Origin: Citromicrobium sp.
Lineage (GTDB): Bacteria > Pseudomonadota > Alphaproteobacteria > Sphingomonadales > Sphingomonadaceae
DNA length: 25,841 nucleotides
Assembly: GCA_002712945.1 (NCBI GenBank)
Contig: PAVA01000088.1
Span: 1 to 25,841, forward strand
Direction: 5' to 3'
Shown here in pieces: positions 8,360 through 16,358 of this stretch. Every line of letters begins with the position of its first letter. Within the stretch, counting starts at the first letter, position 1. A program made the position numbers and the translations under genes. The notes below the pieces were generated by a model. That model was not told the origin of the DNA and searched no databases. It worked only from the letters and a program-made list of their open reading frames with translations.

Positions 8360-9349
8360 ATGACCTCTGAAGGCGGTCGCCCGCGCGCGAAGGTCGCGGT
8401 GCTGATCTCGGGCAGCGGGACCAACATGGCCGCGCTGCTCTATGCCAGCCGCCTTGGCGTGAAGACCGGGGGCATGCCCTTCGAGATCGTGCTGGTCGCC
8501 AGCAATGATCCGCATGCGGGCGGGCTCGCACTGGCCGAGGCCGAGGGCGTGCCCACCTTCGCGCTTTCGCACAAGGGCATGGACCGCGCGGAGCACGACG
8601 CCGCGATGGATGCCGCGATTCGCGAGAGCGGGGCTCAGTTCGTCGCTCTGGCGGGCTACATGCGGGTGCTCGGCGATGCGATGGTAGAGCGCTGGGAGGG
8701 GCGGATGCTCAACATCCATCCCTCGCTGCTGCCAAAGTACAAGGGGCTCGACCCGCACGCCCGCGCGCTGGAGGCGGGCGACGAGGTGGCGGGGGCATCG
8801 GTCCACCTCGTCACGACAGAACTCGACGGGGGCGAGGTGCTGGGCCGCGCCGAGGTCGCGATCATGGCGGGCGACACGCCCGAAAGCCTCGCACTGCGCG
8901 TCAAGGTGGCCGAGCACCAGCTCTACCCGCGCGTGCTCGCCGATTATGTCTCGCGCCCCTACGATCCCGATTGGCTGCTGCACCGCGTGCGCGAAATGGC
9001 GCTGGCGCTGCCCGAGGCCGAGGAACAGGCCAGCCACGGCTCGCCCGGGTTCAAGATTGCGGGCAAGAGCGGCAAGTTCTTCGCCCATTTCGCGGATCGC
9101 CACCACGGCGCGCGGCAGATCGCAGTGCTCGTCAAGACGAGCGGGCAGGACGAGCTGGCCGATCTGGTCGAGAGCGCCCCGGACACCTTTTTCCGGCCGG
9201 CCTATTACCACGCGAGCGGGTGGGTCGGCATCGCACTCAACCGCCCCGATTGCGACTGGGACCAGGTGCGGCACTGGCTGGAGCGCTCGTGGCGCGCCGT
9301 CGCACCGCGCCGCCTGACCCGGCTGATGGACGCGGCGGACGAGTTTTAG
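8360..9349 (+). CDS. purN: phosphoribosylglycinamide formyltransferase fused to an MmcQ/YjbR domain
   Basis: 329 residues, over 100 longer than classical PurN. Residues 10-200 are GAR transformylase, which moves a formyl group from 10-formyl-tetrahydrofolate to GAR. They include AVLISGSGTNMAAL (13-26), the catalytic Asn118 and His120 in MLNIHPSLLP (116-125), and Asp156 in TTELDGGEVLG. Residues 203-325 form a second domain with REMALALPEAEE (211-222), GSPGFKIAGKSGKFFAHF (227-244), PAYYHASGWVGIALN (280-294) and an Arg-rich end. This is the MmcQ/YjbR fold (Pfam YjbR), which resembles double-wing DNA-binding proteins and has no established function. The reading frame is continuous and both halves look intact. 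The catalytic call is secure; the role of the extra domain is unknown. Confidence 0.92.
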   Translation: MTSEGGRPRAKVAVLISGSGTNMAALLYASRLGVKTGGMPFEIVLVASNDPHAGGLALAEAEGVPTFALSHKGMDRAEHDAAMDAAIRESGAQFVALAGYMRVLGDAMVERWEGRMLNIHPSLLPKYKGLDPHARALEAGDEVAGASVHLVTTELDGGEVLGRAEVAIMAGDTPESLALRVKVAEHQLYPRVLADYVSRPYDPDWLLHRVREMALALPEAEEQASHGSPGFKIAGKSGKFFAHFADRHHGARQIAVLVKTSGQDELADLVESAPDTFFRPAYYHASGWVGIALNRPDCDWDQVRHWLERSWRAVAPRRLTRLMDAADEF

Positions 9350-9402
9350 GGCGGATAGTGATTGGATTGCGAACGTTGGTTGATCGTCTGTAAGATAAAG
9401 GC

Positions 9403-9729
9403 ATGTTCGGTTTCAGACAGGCGGTGAGGAAGCTCACTGGTCAATGGTCGCGCCAGCAAGAGACCGCTCTGTGGCAAATGACCGACCGGCGAACGGCACG
9501 CCAACGTTTAGGCGGCTTCGTCAAATCCAAACGTATCGATTCCAAATTCTTCCTGCTGGCGCTGGTGCCTTTCGTGCCCCTCATCGCTGCTGATGAAATC
9601 GGCTGGTCTCGCGGAGTCGTTTGGCACGGTTGGTTTTGGCTCAGCGTTGGATGGGCGGTGGCCATAGTGGGCATTGGCTTCACATCGTATTGGCGGGCGC
9701 TTCGCCGGTCACTCGACCGGAAAGAGTAG
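9403..9729 (+). CDS. small two-helix membrane protein, unrecognised
   Basis: 108 residues. A basic, hydrophilic N-terminal half (1-47, many Arg/Lys/Gln) is followed by two membrane segments (about 48-63 and 73-94) and a basic end RALRRSLDRKE. Base composition is visibly lower in GC than its neighbours, and rare codons such as TTA appear, which hints at recent acquisition or weak selection. Upstream, TTGCGA (9367-9372) and TAAGAT (9391-9396) with an 18-nt spacer form a possible promoter. If real, transcription would begin at or next to the ATG (leaderless). The alternative AAAGG at 9397-9401 is too close to act as a normal ribosome-binding site. No homologue recognised. Confidence 0.55.
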   Translation: MFGFRQAVRKLTGQWSRQQETALWQMTDRRTARQRLGGFVKSKRIDSKFFLLALVPFVPLIAADEIGWSRGVVWHGWFWLSVGWAVAIVGIGFTSYWRALRRSLDRKE

Positions 9730-9759
9730 CGTCCGCTCCCCACCCAGTCCCAGAAGAGA

Positions 9760-9787
9760 AAAGGCCGCCCCAAACGGAGCGGCCTTT
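9760..9787 (-). terminator. bidirectional intrinsic terminator between the 9403 gene and ndk
   Basis: A 9-bp GC-rich stem, AAAGGCCGC (9760-9768) with GCGGCCTTT (9779-9787), has a 10-nt loop. On the minus strand it is followed by TTTTCTCTTCT, a good terminator tail for ndk, whose stop lies 25 nt before it. On the plus strand the tail is only CTTTCGTG, so it may also end the small convergent gene. Confidence 0.8.
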
Positions 9788-9811
9788 CGTGATTGCGAAG
9801 GCTAGAGTAGC

Positions 9812-10234
9812 TTAGCCGACAATCTCGTCGTCGCTGAAGAAGAACGCGATTTCCTTGGCCGCGTTCTCGTCGCTGTCCGATCCGTGCACGGAGTTCGCTT
9901 CTATCGATTCGGCATAGGCCTTGCGGATCGTGCCCTCGGCGGCATCGGCGGGGTTGGTCGCGCCCATGATGTCGCGGTTGCGCTTCACGGCATCCTCGCC
10001 TTCGAGCACCTGCACCACGACCGGACCCGAGGTCATGAAGGACACGAGATCGCCGTAGAACGGGCGCTCGGCATGGACGGCGTAGAAGTCCTTCGCCTGC
10101 TGCTCTGTCATCTGGATGCGCTTGGACGCGACGACGCGCAGGCCGGCTTCTTCCAGCATCTTGGTGACCGCGCCGGTCAGGTTGCGGCGGGTGGCATCGG
10201 GCTTGATGATCGAAAAGGTGCGGGTAACCGCCAT
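9812..10234 (-). CDS. ndk: nucleoside diphosphate kinase
   Basis: 140 residues, the usual length for alphaproteobacterial NDK, starting [18 protein letters not shown]. The enzyme passes the terminal phosphate of ATP to other nucleoside diphosphates through a phosphohistidine. The active-site block is ANSVHGSDS with His117; other conserved parts are the KPDA loop (11-14), [11 protein letters not shown] (54-64) and MGATNPADA (90-98). I chose the internal ATG at 10234-10232 because it has AAGGA about 9 nt upstream and gives the canonical N terminus; the longer frame to 10303 has no family support. It follows holC by 96 nt and ends at a strong terminator. Confidence 0.96.
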   Translation of the reverse strand: MAVTRTFSIIKPDATRRNLTGAVTKMLEEAGLRVVASKRIQMTEQQAKDFYAVHAERPFYGDLVSFMTSGPVVVQVLEGEDAVKRNRDIMGATNPADAAEGTIRKAYAESIEANSVHGSDSDENAAKEIAFFFSDDEIVG

Positions 10235-10330
10235 GGGGGTAATCCTTCGTCTTGTAGGGGGAGAAAATCCTTCGCGCGCGCCCCTAGCAGCTTCCACGCG
10301 CACGGCAAGGTGCGACCGGCTGCCTGGCGC

Positions 10331-10777
10331 TCAGGCGCCCTTCTCCCTGCGCCCGCCCTCCTGCTCGTAGAAGCTGCGTTCGAGGCCCTCGCTGGCGCTG
10401 ACCTCGCGCCACGCCCCGCGCGCCGCCTCGCGCTGTTCCTCGCCGAAGAGGAGGAACACCCGCGCGAACGCATCGCCCTCCAGCGTCTCGGGCCGCCATT
10501 GCCCGTCGGCGAGGATGCAGGCGGAGGCGCCGTTCGGCGCTTCGCATGTGTCGGCAATCAGGATCGGCTGGGCCGCGTCGTGCGCCCCGCCCGCCTGCCC
10601 GTTGGCCAGAAAAGCCTCCGGCTTGTGCTCCCACAGGGCGGCGGAGAGCCCCTCGCGCTGGGCAGCATCGCCGCTGACCACCAGCACCCGCTCGCCGTCG
10701 CCCAGCACGCGCTCGGCGATCATCGCCACCACGCGCTCCGCCGGATCGCGGGAGAGAAGCCAGAAATCGACTTTCAT
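10331..10777 (-). CDS. holC: DNA polymerase III chi subunit
   Basis: 148 residues beginning MKVDFWLLSRDPAERV, the typical HolC opening of a short strand followed by a nucleotide-fold-like helix. Chi links the clamp loader (through psi) to single-strand binding protein in characterised systems. The middle contains RVLVVSGDAAQREGLSAALW and FLANGQAGGAHDAAQPILIA, which align in style with the conserved 'ALW ... FLPHG' region. The ATG at 10777-10775 is preferred over the longer frame reaching 10933, which runs into pepA. It lies 46 nt downstream of the pepA stop; pepA-holC adjacency is a widely conserved arrangement and strengthens the call. C-terminal residues 130-148 are charged and probably disordered. 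Confidence 0.85.
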   Translation of the reverse strand: MKVDFWLLSRDPAERVVAMIAERVLGDGERVLVVSGDAAQREGLSAALWEHKPEAFLANGQAGGAHDAAQPILIADTCEAPNGASACILADGQWRPETLEGDAFARVFLLFGEEQREAARGAWREVSASEGLERSFYEQEGGRREKGA

Positions 10778-10823
10778 TTTTGTCGGCCTACCGCTTCGCT
10801 GCTTGAGGCCGGGGACACGCCCG

Positions 10824-12284
10824 TCAGCCTTCGAGAACGTCGCGAACATACTGGTCGAGCAGCCGCACGCCATAGCCCGTCGCGCCCTTGCCCCAGGTCG
10901 CGCCCGGCTTGCCCGACCACGCCATCCCGGCAATGTCGAGGTGCGCCCAGGGCGTGCCGTCCTTGATGAAGCGCTTGAGGAACTGCGCGGCGGTGATCGA
11001 TCCGGCCTCGCGCGGGCCGACGTTCTTCATGTCGGCGATCGGCGAGTCGATCAGCTTGTCGTAGGCCGGGCCGATCGGCATGCGCCACACCTTGTCGCCG
11101 CTGGTCGTGCCCGCCGCCAGCAGCCGCTCGGCCAGCGTATCGTCGTTGGAGAACAGCCCCGCCTGCTCGTTGCCGAGCGAGATCAGCATCGCGCCGGTCA
11201 GCGTCGCGAGGTCGATCACCGCGGCGGGCTTGAACTCCTCCTGCGCCCAGTGGAGCGCATCGGCCAGCACCAGCCGCCCCTCGGCATCGGTGTTGATGAC
11301 CTCGACCGTCTGCCCGCTCATCGTGGTGACCACGTCGCCGGGGCGCTGGGCATTGCCGTCGGGCATGTTCTCGACGAGGCCGCACACGCCGATGACATTC
11401 GCCTTGGCCTTGCGCTTCGCGAGCGCGACCATCGCACCGGCGACCGCGCCCGCGCCGCCCATGTCCCACTTCATGTCTTCCATGCCCGGCCCCGGCTTGA
11501 TCGAGATGCCGCCGGTATCGAAGGTGACGCCCTTGCCCACGAACAGCGTCGGCTTGTCGCCGTCCGCTCCGCCATTCCAGCGCATCGCGAGGATGCGCGA
11601 GGGGCGTTCCGAACCCTGCCCGACGCCGAGCAGTGCACCCATGCCGAGCTTTTCCATCTCGGCATCGTCCAGCACGATGATCTCGATCCCGGTCCCGTCG
11701 AGCGCCTTGCGGCAACGTTCGACGAAGCTTTCGGGGTAGAGGATATTGGCAGGCTCGGTGACCAGTTCCTTGGTGAACTCGACGCCTTCGGCGAGTGCGC
11801 TCTCGCGCTCCCACGCGGTCTCGGTGCCGTCCGGCGCGCCCGCCACGACCACGCCCTTGAGCGAGACCTTTTCGGCCTCCTTCTGGGTCGTGCGGTACAC
11901 ATCCCACCGCCAGGCGCGCAGCCGCAGGCCGAGGAGAACCGCCGCCGCGTCCTCCGCCGACAGATCGCTTCCGGTCAGGTCGAGCGCGAGGCTGCTTTCG
12001 CCCGAGGTCAGGAACTTCGCGGCGAGCGCGCCGCCTGCCTTTTCGAGGTTCGCCCGCCGGTCCTTCGCCTTGGGATCGCCCGCGCCTGCCAGCGCGACCC
12101 GCACCACCTTGCCGTCGCGCTCCACGAAGCCCTCGACCAACTGCCCCGCAGAGCCCTTGAACCGGCCGCGCTTCGCCGCTTCGGCAAGCACAGGTTCGAT
12201 CCCGTCGGGCAGAGAATCCTTGTTCGCGATGCTGGCGACAAGGGCGGCGGCGGCGGGGAGGGTGTCGGCGAAAGTGAATTGCAT
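10824..12284 (-). CDS. pepA: leucyl aminopeptidase, M17 family
   Basis: 486 residues. Cytosolic two-metal aminopeptidase. The N-terminal macro-like domain covers about 1-165 and the catalytic domain 170-486. All expected metal and catalytic residues are present: Lys251 and Asp256 in VGKGVTFDTGG, Lys263, Asp274 in MKWDMGGAGA, and Asp333, Glu335 and Arg337 in the signature NTDAEGRL. Each is offset by exactly 19 from the Escherichia coli PepA numbering I remember. The start ATG (12284-12282) gives MQFTFADTLP; the frame continues upstream to 12407 without support. In other bacteria PepA can also bind DNA in plasmid-resolution complexes; nothing here indicates that role. It is divergent from lptD and heads the pepA-holC-ndk run. 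Confidence 0.95.
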   Translation of the reverse strand: MQFTFADTLPAAAALVASIANKDSLPDGIEPVLAEAAKRGRFKGSAGQLVEGFVERDGKVVRVALAGAGDPKAKDRRANLEKAGGALAAKFLTSGESSLALDLTGSDLSAEDAAAVLLGLRLRAWRWDVYRTTQKEAEKVSLKGVVVAGAPDGTETAWERESALAEGVEFTKELVTEPANILYPESFVERCRKALDGTGIEIIVLDDAEMEKLGMGALLGVGQGSERPSRILAMRWNGGADGDKPTLFVGKGVTFDTGGISIKPGPGMEDMKWDMGGAGAVAGAMVALAKRKAKANVIGVCGLVENMPDGNAQRPGDVVTTMSGQTVEVINTDAEGRLVLADALHWAQEEFKPAAVIDLATLTGAMLISLGNEQAGLFSNDDTLAERLLAAGTTSGDKVWRMPIGPAYDKLIDSPIADMKNVGPREAGSITAAQFLKRFIKDGTPWAHLDIAGMAWSGKPGATWGKGATGYGVRLLDQYVRDVLEG

Positions 12285-12448
12285 GGCGGGTGGTATCCTG
12301 AGGTAAGAATTCGGCCCGGGTGGCCTTGGGAAGACCATGTCACCGCTCGTGGCGTGGCAGCCACACGCGAACCCGGTTCTGGGGGCTGCTTTCGCGGGCC
12401 CCGGCAAGTGCGATTGCGATTAGGCAGGCTGAGTGCAATAGGCAAGCG

Positions 12449-14785
12449 ATGCGCCCGACGGATCGTTCCGCACCATTGCCCTTCATGACCCGCGCCTCGC
12501 TGCTTGGCGGCGTGGCTTTCGCGGGGCTTGCGGCGCTGGGCCTTGCTGCCCCCGCAGCCGCGCAGGACACGCCCACGCCCGCCCCTTCTCCCGCCCCCGA
12601 AGACGCCGGTGAGGGCGACGGGGTGGAGGAAGCGGTCAACGACTATATCGAGGGCGAGGAGCCGCCCGCCGGGCAGGACCGCGAGATCGGGTTCGAGGCC
12701 GACACGCTCGAATATGATTCGGCGGCCGACATCATCGTGGCGCGCGGCAATGTCGTGCTGCGCGAGGGCGACCGATCGGTCCGCGCGGACGAGGTCCGCT
12801 GGAACCGCCCGACCGGCCGGATCGATGCGAGCGGCAATGTCCGCTACGTCGATGGCGACGGCAACCAGCTCTACGCCAGCCAGCTCGAACTGACCGACAC
12901 GTTCGAGACCGGCGCGCTCGAAGACCTGCTGCTGGTGCTGCGCGAAGGCGGGCGGCTGGCGGCCGAGAGCGGCGAGCGGACCGAGGATGGCCGCATTGCG
13001 CTGGTCCGCGGCGCCTATTCGGGCTGCGCGGTGACCACGCCGGAGGGCTGCCCCAAGGGGCCGAGCTGGAAGATCACCGCGGAGCGGGTGGTCTACGATC
13101 CCGATGCCAACCGGGTACGGTTCGAGGGCGGCTTCTTCTCGCTGTTCGGCCAGCGCATCCTGCCGCTCCCCACGCTGGAGCTGCGCACCGACGGCGGGCC
13201 CAATTCGGGCTTCGTCGTGCCCTCCCTGCGTATCTCGCGCTCCAACGGGATAGAGGTGAGCAGCAGCTATTACTGGCGGCTGGCCGATAATCGCGATCTG
13301 CAGCTGGGCGCGCATGTCTTCACCGAAGCCCCGCCGATGGCCACCGCGACCTACCGCGAGCTGGGCGACAAGGGCGCGTTCCAGGCGACCGGCTATCTCA
13401 CCCGCAGCCGCCGGATCAATGCCTTCACCCAGGCCAGCCAGGGCGAAGATGATTTTCGCGGCTATGTCGCCGTGAACGGGCGTTACCAGTTCGACGAGAA
13501 CTGGAGCTTCACCGGCTCAACCCGGCTGGCGAGCGACCGCACCTTCCTGCGCCGCTACGACATCAGCCGCGACGATCGCCTGCGCACGGTTGCCGAGGTC
13601 GAGCGGATCGATGCGGACAGCTATCTCTCGGTCGCCGGGTTCGCAACGCAGACACTGCGGCTCGACCAGCGGCAGGGCGAGATGCCGATCGCGCTTCCGC
13701 TGATCGACTATCGCCGCCGCATCGAAGATCCGCTGCTCGGCGGCACACTGACCCTGCGGGGCAATACGCTCGGCATCATGAGAGACGAAGGGCAGGACAT
13801 GCAGCGCGCGCTCGCCAGCGCGCAGTGGCAGCTGCGCCGCGTCACCGGCCTAGGCCAGGTGATCGAGCTGACCGCGCTGGCGCGGGGGGACGTCTACCAC
13901 ACCTCCGATTCCGCCCTCGCCCCTGTCGACAATTATCGCGGCACGGAAGGCTGGCAGGGGCGCACGGTCGCGCTCGCCGCGCTCGATGTGTCGTGGCCGC
14001 TGGTCGGCCCGCTGTTCGGCGGCTCGCAGGTGCTGACCCCGCGCGTGCAGCTGGTCGGCACCCCGCCGATCTCGAACACCGACATCCCCAACGAGGATTC
14101 GCGCGCGATCGACCTGGAGGATGTGAACCTCTTCTCGCTCAACCGCTTTCCGGGGCACGATCGTTACGAAGATGGCGCGCGCGTCACCTACGGGATCGAC
14201 TGGGAACTGACCAAGCCGGACTGGCGGGTCAGCGCCAATATCGGCCAGTCCTACCGGCTCGACGACAAGCAGATCATCTTCCCCGACGGGACCGGCTTGT
14301 CCGACAGGGTTTCCGACATCGTCGGGCGCACCCGCGTGCGCTACAAGGATTTCGTCTCGCTCACCTATCGCTTCCGGCTGGACAAGGACAATCTGGCCCC
14401 GCGCCGGACGGAGATCGACGCGACCATCGGCAGCCGGCGCACCTATGCCGAAATCGGCTACCTGCGGCTCGACCGGAACATCCCGCTGACCAACGAGGAT
14501 CTGGGCGACCGGGAAGAGCTGCGCGCGGCGGGCCGCGTTGCCTTCGCCGACTACTGGTCGCTGTTCGGTTCGGCGGTGGTCAACATGACCAATCGCGACG
14601 AAGACCCGACCCTGCAGGCCGACGGGTTCGAGCCGATCCGCACGCGCCTGGGCATCGCCTACCAGGACGACTGCATCGATCTGGGCGTCACCTGGCGGCG
14701 CGACTTCGTCAGCCAGGGCGACGCGCTGCGCGGCGACACGATCGAGCTGACCTTCCGGCTGCTCAACCTCGGCTTCTCCAGATAG
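12449..14785 (+). CDS. lptD: LPS-assembly outer-membrane protein LptD
   Basis: 778 residues from the ATG at 12449, which has AGGCAAGC upstream; the ATG at 12485 is an alternative without a visible ribosome-binding site. LptD with LptE inserts lipopolysaccharide into the outer leaflet. A signal peptide ends at PAAAQ (about residue 39), followed by a Pro/Glu-rich linker (40-75). The OstA/LptA-like beta-jellyroll domain follows (about 79-245; FEADTLEYDSAADIIVARGN, 82-101), then the beta-barrel to the C-terminal LNLGFSR. Three cysteines are seen: C193 and C201 in the periplasmic domain and C742 near the end. The E. coli protein uses four for disulphides. Followed by surA as in the classical lptD-surA-pdxA-rsmA order. 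Confidence 0.92.
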   Translation: MRPTDRSAPLPFMTRASLLGGVAFAGLAALGLAAPAAAQDTPTPAPSPAPEDAGEGDGVEEAVNDYIEGEEPPAGQDREIGFEADTLEYDSAADIIVARGNVVLREGDRSVRADEVRWNRPTGRIDASGNVRYVDGDGNQLYASQLELTDTFETGALEDLLLVLREGGRLAAESGERTEDGRIALVRGAYSGCAVTTPEGCPKGPSWKITAERVVYDPDANRVRFEGGFFSLFGQRILPLPTLELRTDGGPNSGFVVPSLRISRSNGIEVSSSYYWRLADNRDLQLGAHVFTEAPPMATATYRELGDKGAFQATGYLTRSRRINAFTQASQGEDDFRGYVAVNGRYQFDENWSFTGSTRLASDRTFLRRYDISRDDRLRTVAEVERIDADSYLSVAGFATQTLRLDQRQGEMPIALPLIDYRRRIEDPLLGGTLTLRGNTLGIMRDEGQDMQRALASAQWQLRRVTGLGQVIELTALARGDVYHTSDSALAPVDNYRGTEGWQGRTVALAALDVSWPLVGPLFGGSQVLTPRVQLVGTPPISNTDIPNEDSRAIDLEDVNLFSLNRFPGHDRYEDGARVTYGIDWELTKPDWRVSANIGQSYRLDDKQIIFPDGTGLSDRVSDIVGRTRVRYKDFVSLTYRFRLDKDNLAPRRTEIDATIGSRRTYAEIGYLRLDRNIPLTNEDLGDREELRAAGRVAFADYWSLFGSAVVNMTNRDEDPTLQADGFEPIRTRLGIAYQDDCIDLGVTWRRDFVSQGDALRGDTIELTFRLLNLGFSR

Positions 14786-14938
14786 CCCGGCAGAGCGCGG
14801 CCAGCCGCATTGGCAGCACGATGCAGACGCGCTAGAGGCTGCCGTCGAACTCAGCGCAGGTTCAGCCTCCGGCGCCAAAAGGCAAAGGCTGGCGCATCCT
14901 CCGGCGCCCGGATTTCAAGCGAACGACAGGCTTTCTAC

Positions 14939-16354
14939 GTGACCGACAGCATTTTGACGAAAATCTCCGCCGCGATCGGCGCGCTCGCCATGGCCACCCT
15001 GCCGGTGGCCGCCCAGGCGCAGCAGGCCCAGCAGGCGCAGGAACAGGCCGAAGAGCAGGCCCAGGAGCAGGCGGGCGACACGCAGCGGCCCACCGCGACC
15101 AGCCCGTCCAATCCCTTCGGCATTCCGGCCGAGGTGGTGATGTTCGAGCAGCACGATCCCAACGTGCGCACGGCGACCGCGAAGGTGAACGGCGCGGTCA
15201 TCACCGGCACCGATGTCGATCACCGCGTCGCGCTGGTGCTCGCCGCGTCGGAGCGCAACGAGCTTTCGGAACAGGAAATGCAGGCGCTCAGGATGCAGGT
15301 CCTGCGCAACCTGATCGACGAGACGTTGCAGATCCAGGCCGCCGCCGCGCAGGACATGGAGGTCTCCGACGAACAGGTGAACGAGCGGTACAACGCGCTG
15401 GCGCAGGAAAACTTCGCACGCGAGCCGCGCAAGATGGACGCCTATCTCATCAGCGTGGGCTCCTCTCCCGCCGCGCTCAAGCGCCAGATCCAAGGCGAAA
15501 TCGCCTGGAGCATGCTGCTGCGCCGCAATGTGACGCCCTTCATCAACGTCTCGGCCGAAGAGGTCGAGGAAACGATGACGCGGCTGAAGGAATCGCGCGG
15601 GCAATACGAATACCGCCTCGCCGAAATCTATCTCTCGGCCACGCCCGAAACCGCCGCCACGGTCGAACAGAACGCAGCCCAGATCATCCAGCAGATTCGC
15701 CAGGGCGGCAGCTTCCAGGCCTATGCCCGGCAATATTCGGAATCGACCACCGCCGCGGTCGGCGGCGATCTCGGCTATGTCCGGCTTGCCACTTTGCCCG
15801 ACCAGATGGCCGAGGTGGCGCGCGAACTTCAGCCGGGCCAGATCGTCGGCCCGGTGGCGATTCCGGGCGGCTATGTCATCATGCTGCTGCTCGACAAGCG
15901 GCAGGTGCTTACCGCCGATCCGCGCGACGCAACGCTCAGCCTCAAGCAGATCGCGATCACCTTCCCCCAGGGGATGAGCCAGGAACAGGCCACCGCGCGG
16001 GTGCAGGAATTCAGCGATGCGGTCGGCACGATCCGCGGTTGCGGCGATGCCGACCGGGTCGCCCAGTCGGTCAACGCGACCGTGGTCGACAACAATTCGA
16101 TCACCGTGCGCGACCTGCCCGAGCAGCTGCAGGCCTCGCTCCTCCAGCTCCAGGTCGGCCAGGCCACGCCGCCCTTCGGATCGATGGAAGACGGGGTGCG
16201 CGTGCTGCTGCTGTGCGGGCGCGACGATCCGCAGACTGCGGACGAGCCCGACTTCGATCAGATCATGGACCGGATCGAGGAAGAGCGGATCAGCAAGCGC
16301 GCGCAGCGCTTCCTGCGCGACCTGCGCAACGACGCGCTGATCGAATATAACTGA
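14939..16354 (+). CDS. surA: periplasmic chaperone and peptidyl-prolyl isomerase SurA
   Basis: 471 residues from a GTG at 14939, chosen because it starts a signal peptide (TKISAAIGALAMATLPVAAQA, cleavage near residue 27) and lies behind GACAGG. The frame is open further upstream to 14810 but that part is Arg-rich and non-signal-like. After cleavage comes a Gln/Ala/Glu low-complexity stretch (27-47). The SurA N-terminal chaperone domain covers about 78-205 and the first parvulin domain about 224-322 (YRLAEIYLS, GGDLGYV, LQPGQIVGPV). A second, degenerate parvulin-like domain follows (about 331-440). SurA delivers unfolded outer-membrane proteins, including LptD, to the BAM complex. pdxA starts 4 nt after the stop. 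Confidence 0.9.
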   Translation: MTDSILTKISAAIGALAMATLPVAAQAQQAQQAQEQAEEQAQEQAGDTQRPTATSPSNPFGIPAEVVMFEQHDPNVRTATAKVNGAVITGTDVDHRVALVLAASERNELSEQEMQALRMQVLRNLIDETLQIQAAAAQDMEVSDEQVNERYNALAQENFAREPRKMDAYLISVGSSPAALKRQIQGEIAWSMLLRRNVTPFINVSAEEVEETMTRLKESRGQYEYRLAEIYLSATPETAATVEQNAAQIIQQIRQGGSFQAYARQYSESTTAAVGGDLGYVRLATLPDQMAEVARELQPGQIVGPVAIPGGYVIMLLLDKRQVLTADPRDATLSLKQIAITFPQGMSQEQATARVQEFSDAVGTIRGCGDADRVAQSVNATVVDNNSITVRDLPEQLQASLLQLQVGQATPPFGSMEDGVRVLLLCGRDDPQTADEPDFDQIMDRIEEERISKRAQRFLRDLRNDALIEYN

Positions 16355-16358
16355 GGCG

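Noticed and set aside
12285..12448. Promoter elements in the pepA-lptD divergent region
   Set aside because: A promoter must lie here, but the best match (TTGCGA-N17-AATAGG) has a poor -10 and ends too close to the lptD start to be called.
10515..12488. Plus-strand open frame of 657 codons opposite holC and pepA
   Set aside because: It is the antisense shadow of pepA in high-GC DNA, which is confirmed by all seven conserved catalytic residues on the minus strand. The translation is Arg/His/Pro-rich with no recognisable domain.
14835..14869. Imperfect hairpin between lptD and surA (GAGGCTG/CAGCCTC)
   Set aside because: It needs a 5-nt bulge to extend, has no T-run and may be chance in GC-rich intergenic DNA; not strong enough to call a terminator.
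14810..14938. 43-codon extension of surA upstream of the GTG
   Set aside because: The extension is Arg-rich and would bury the signal peptide; the GTG start gives a normal exported N terminus.
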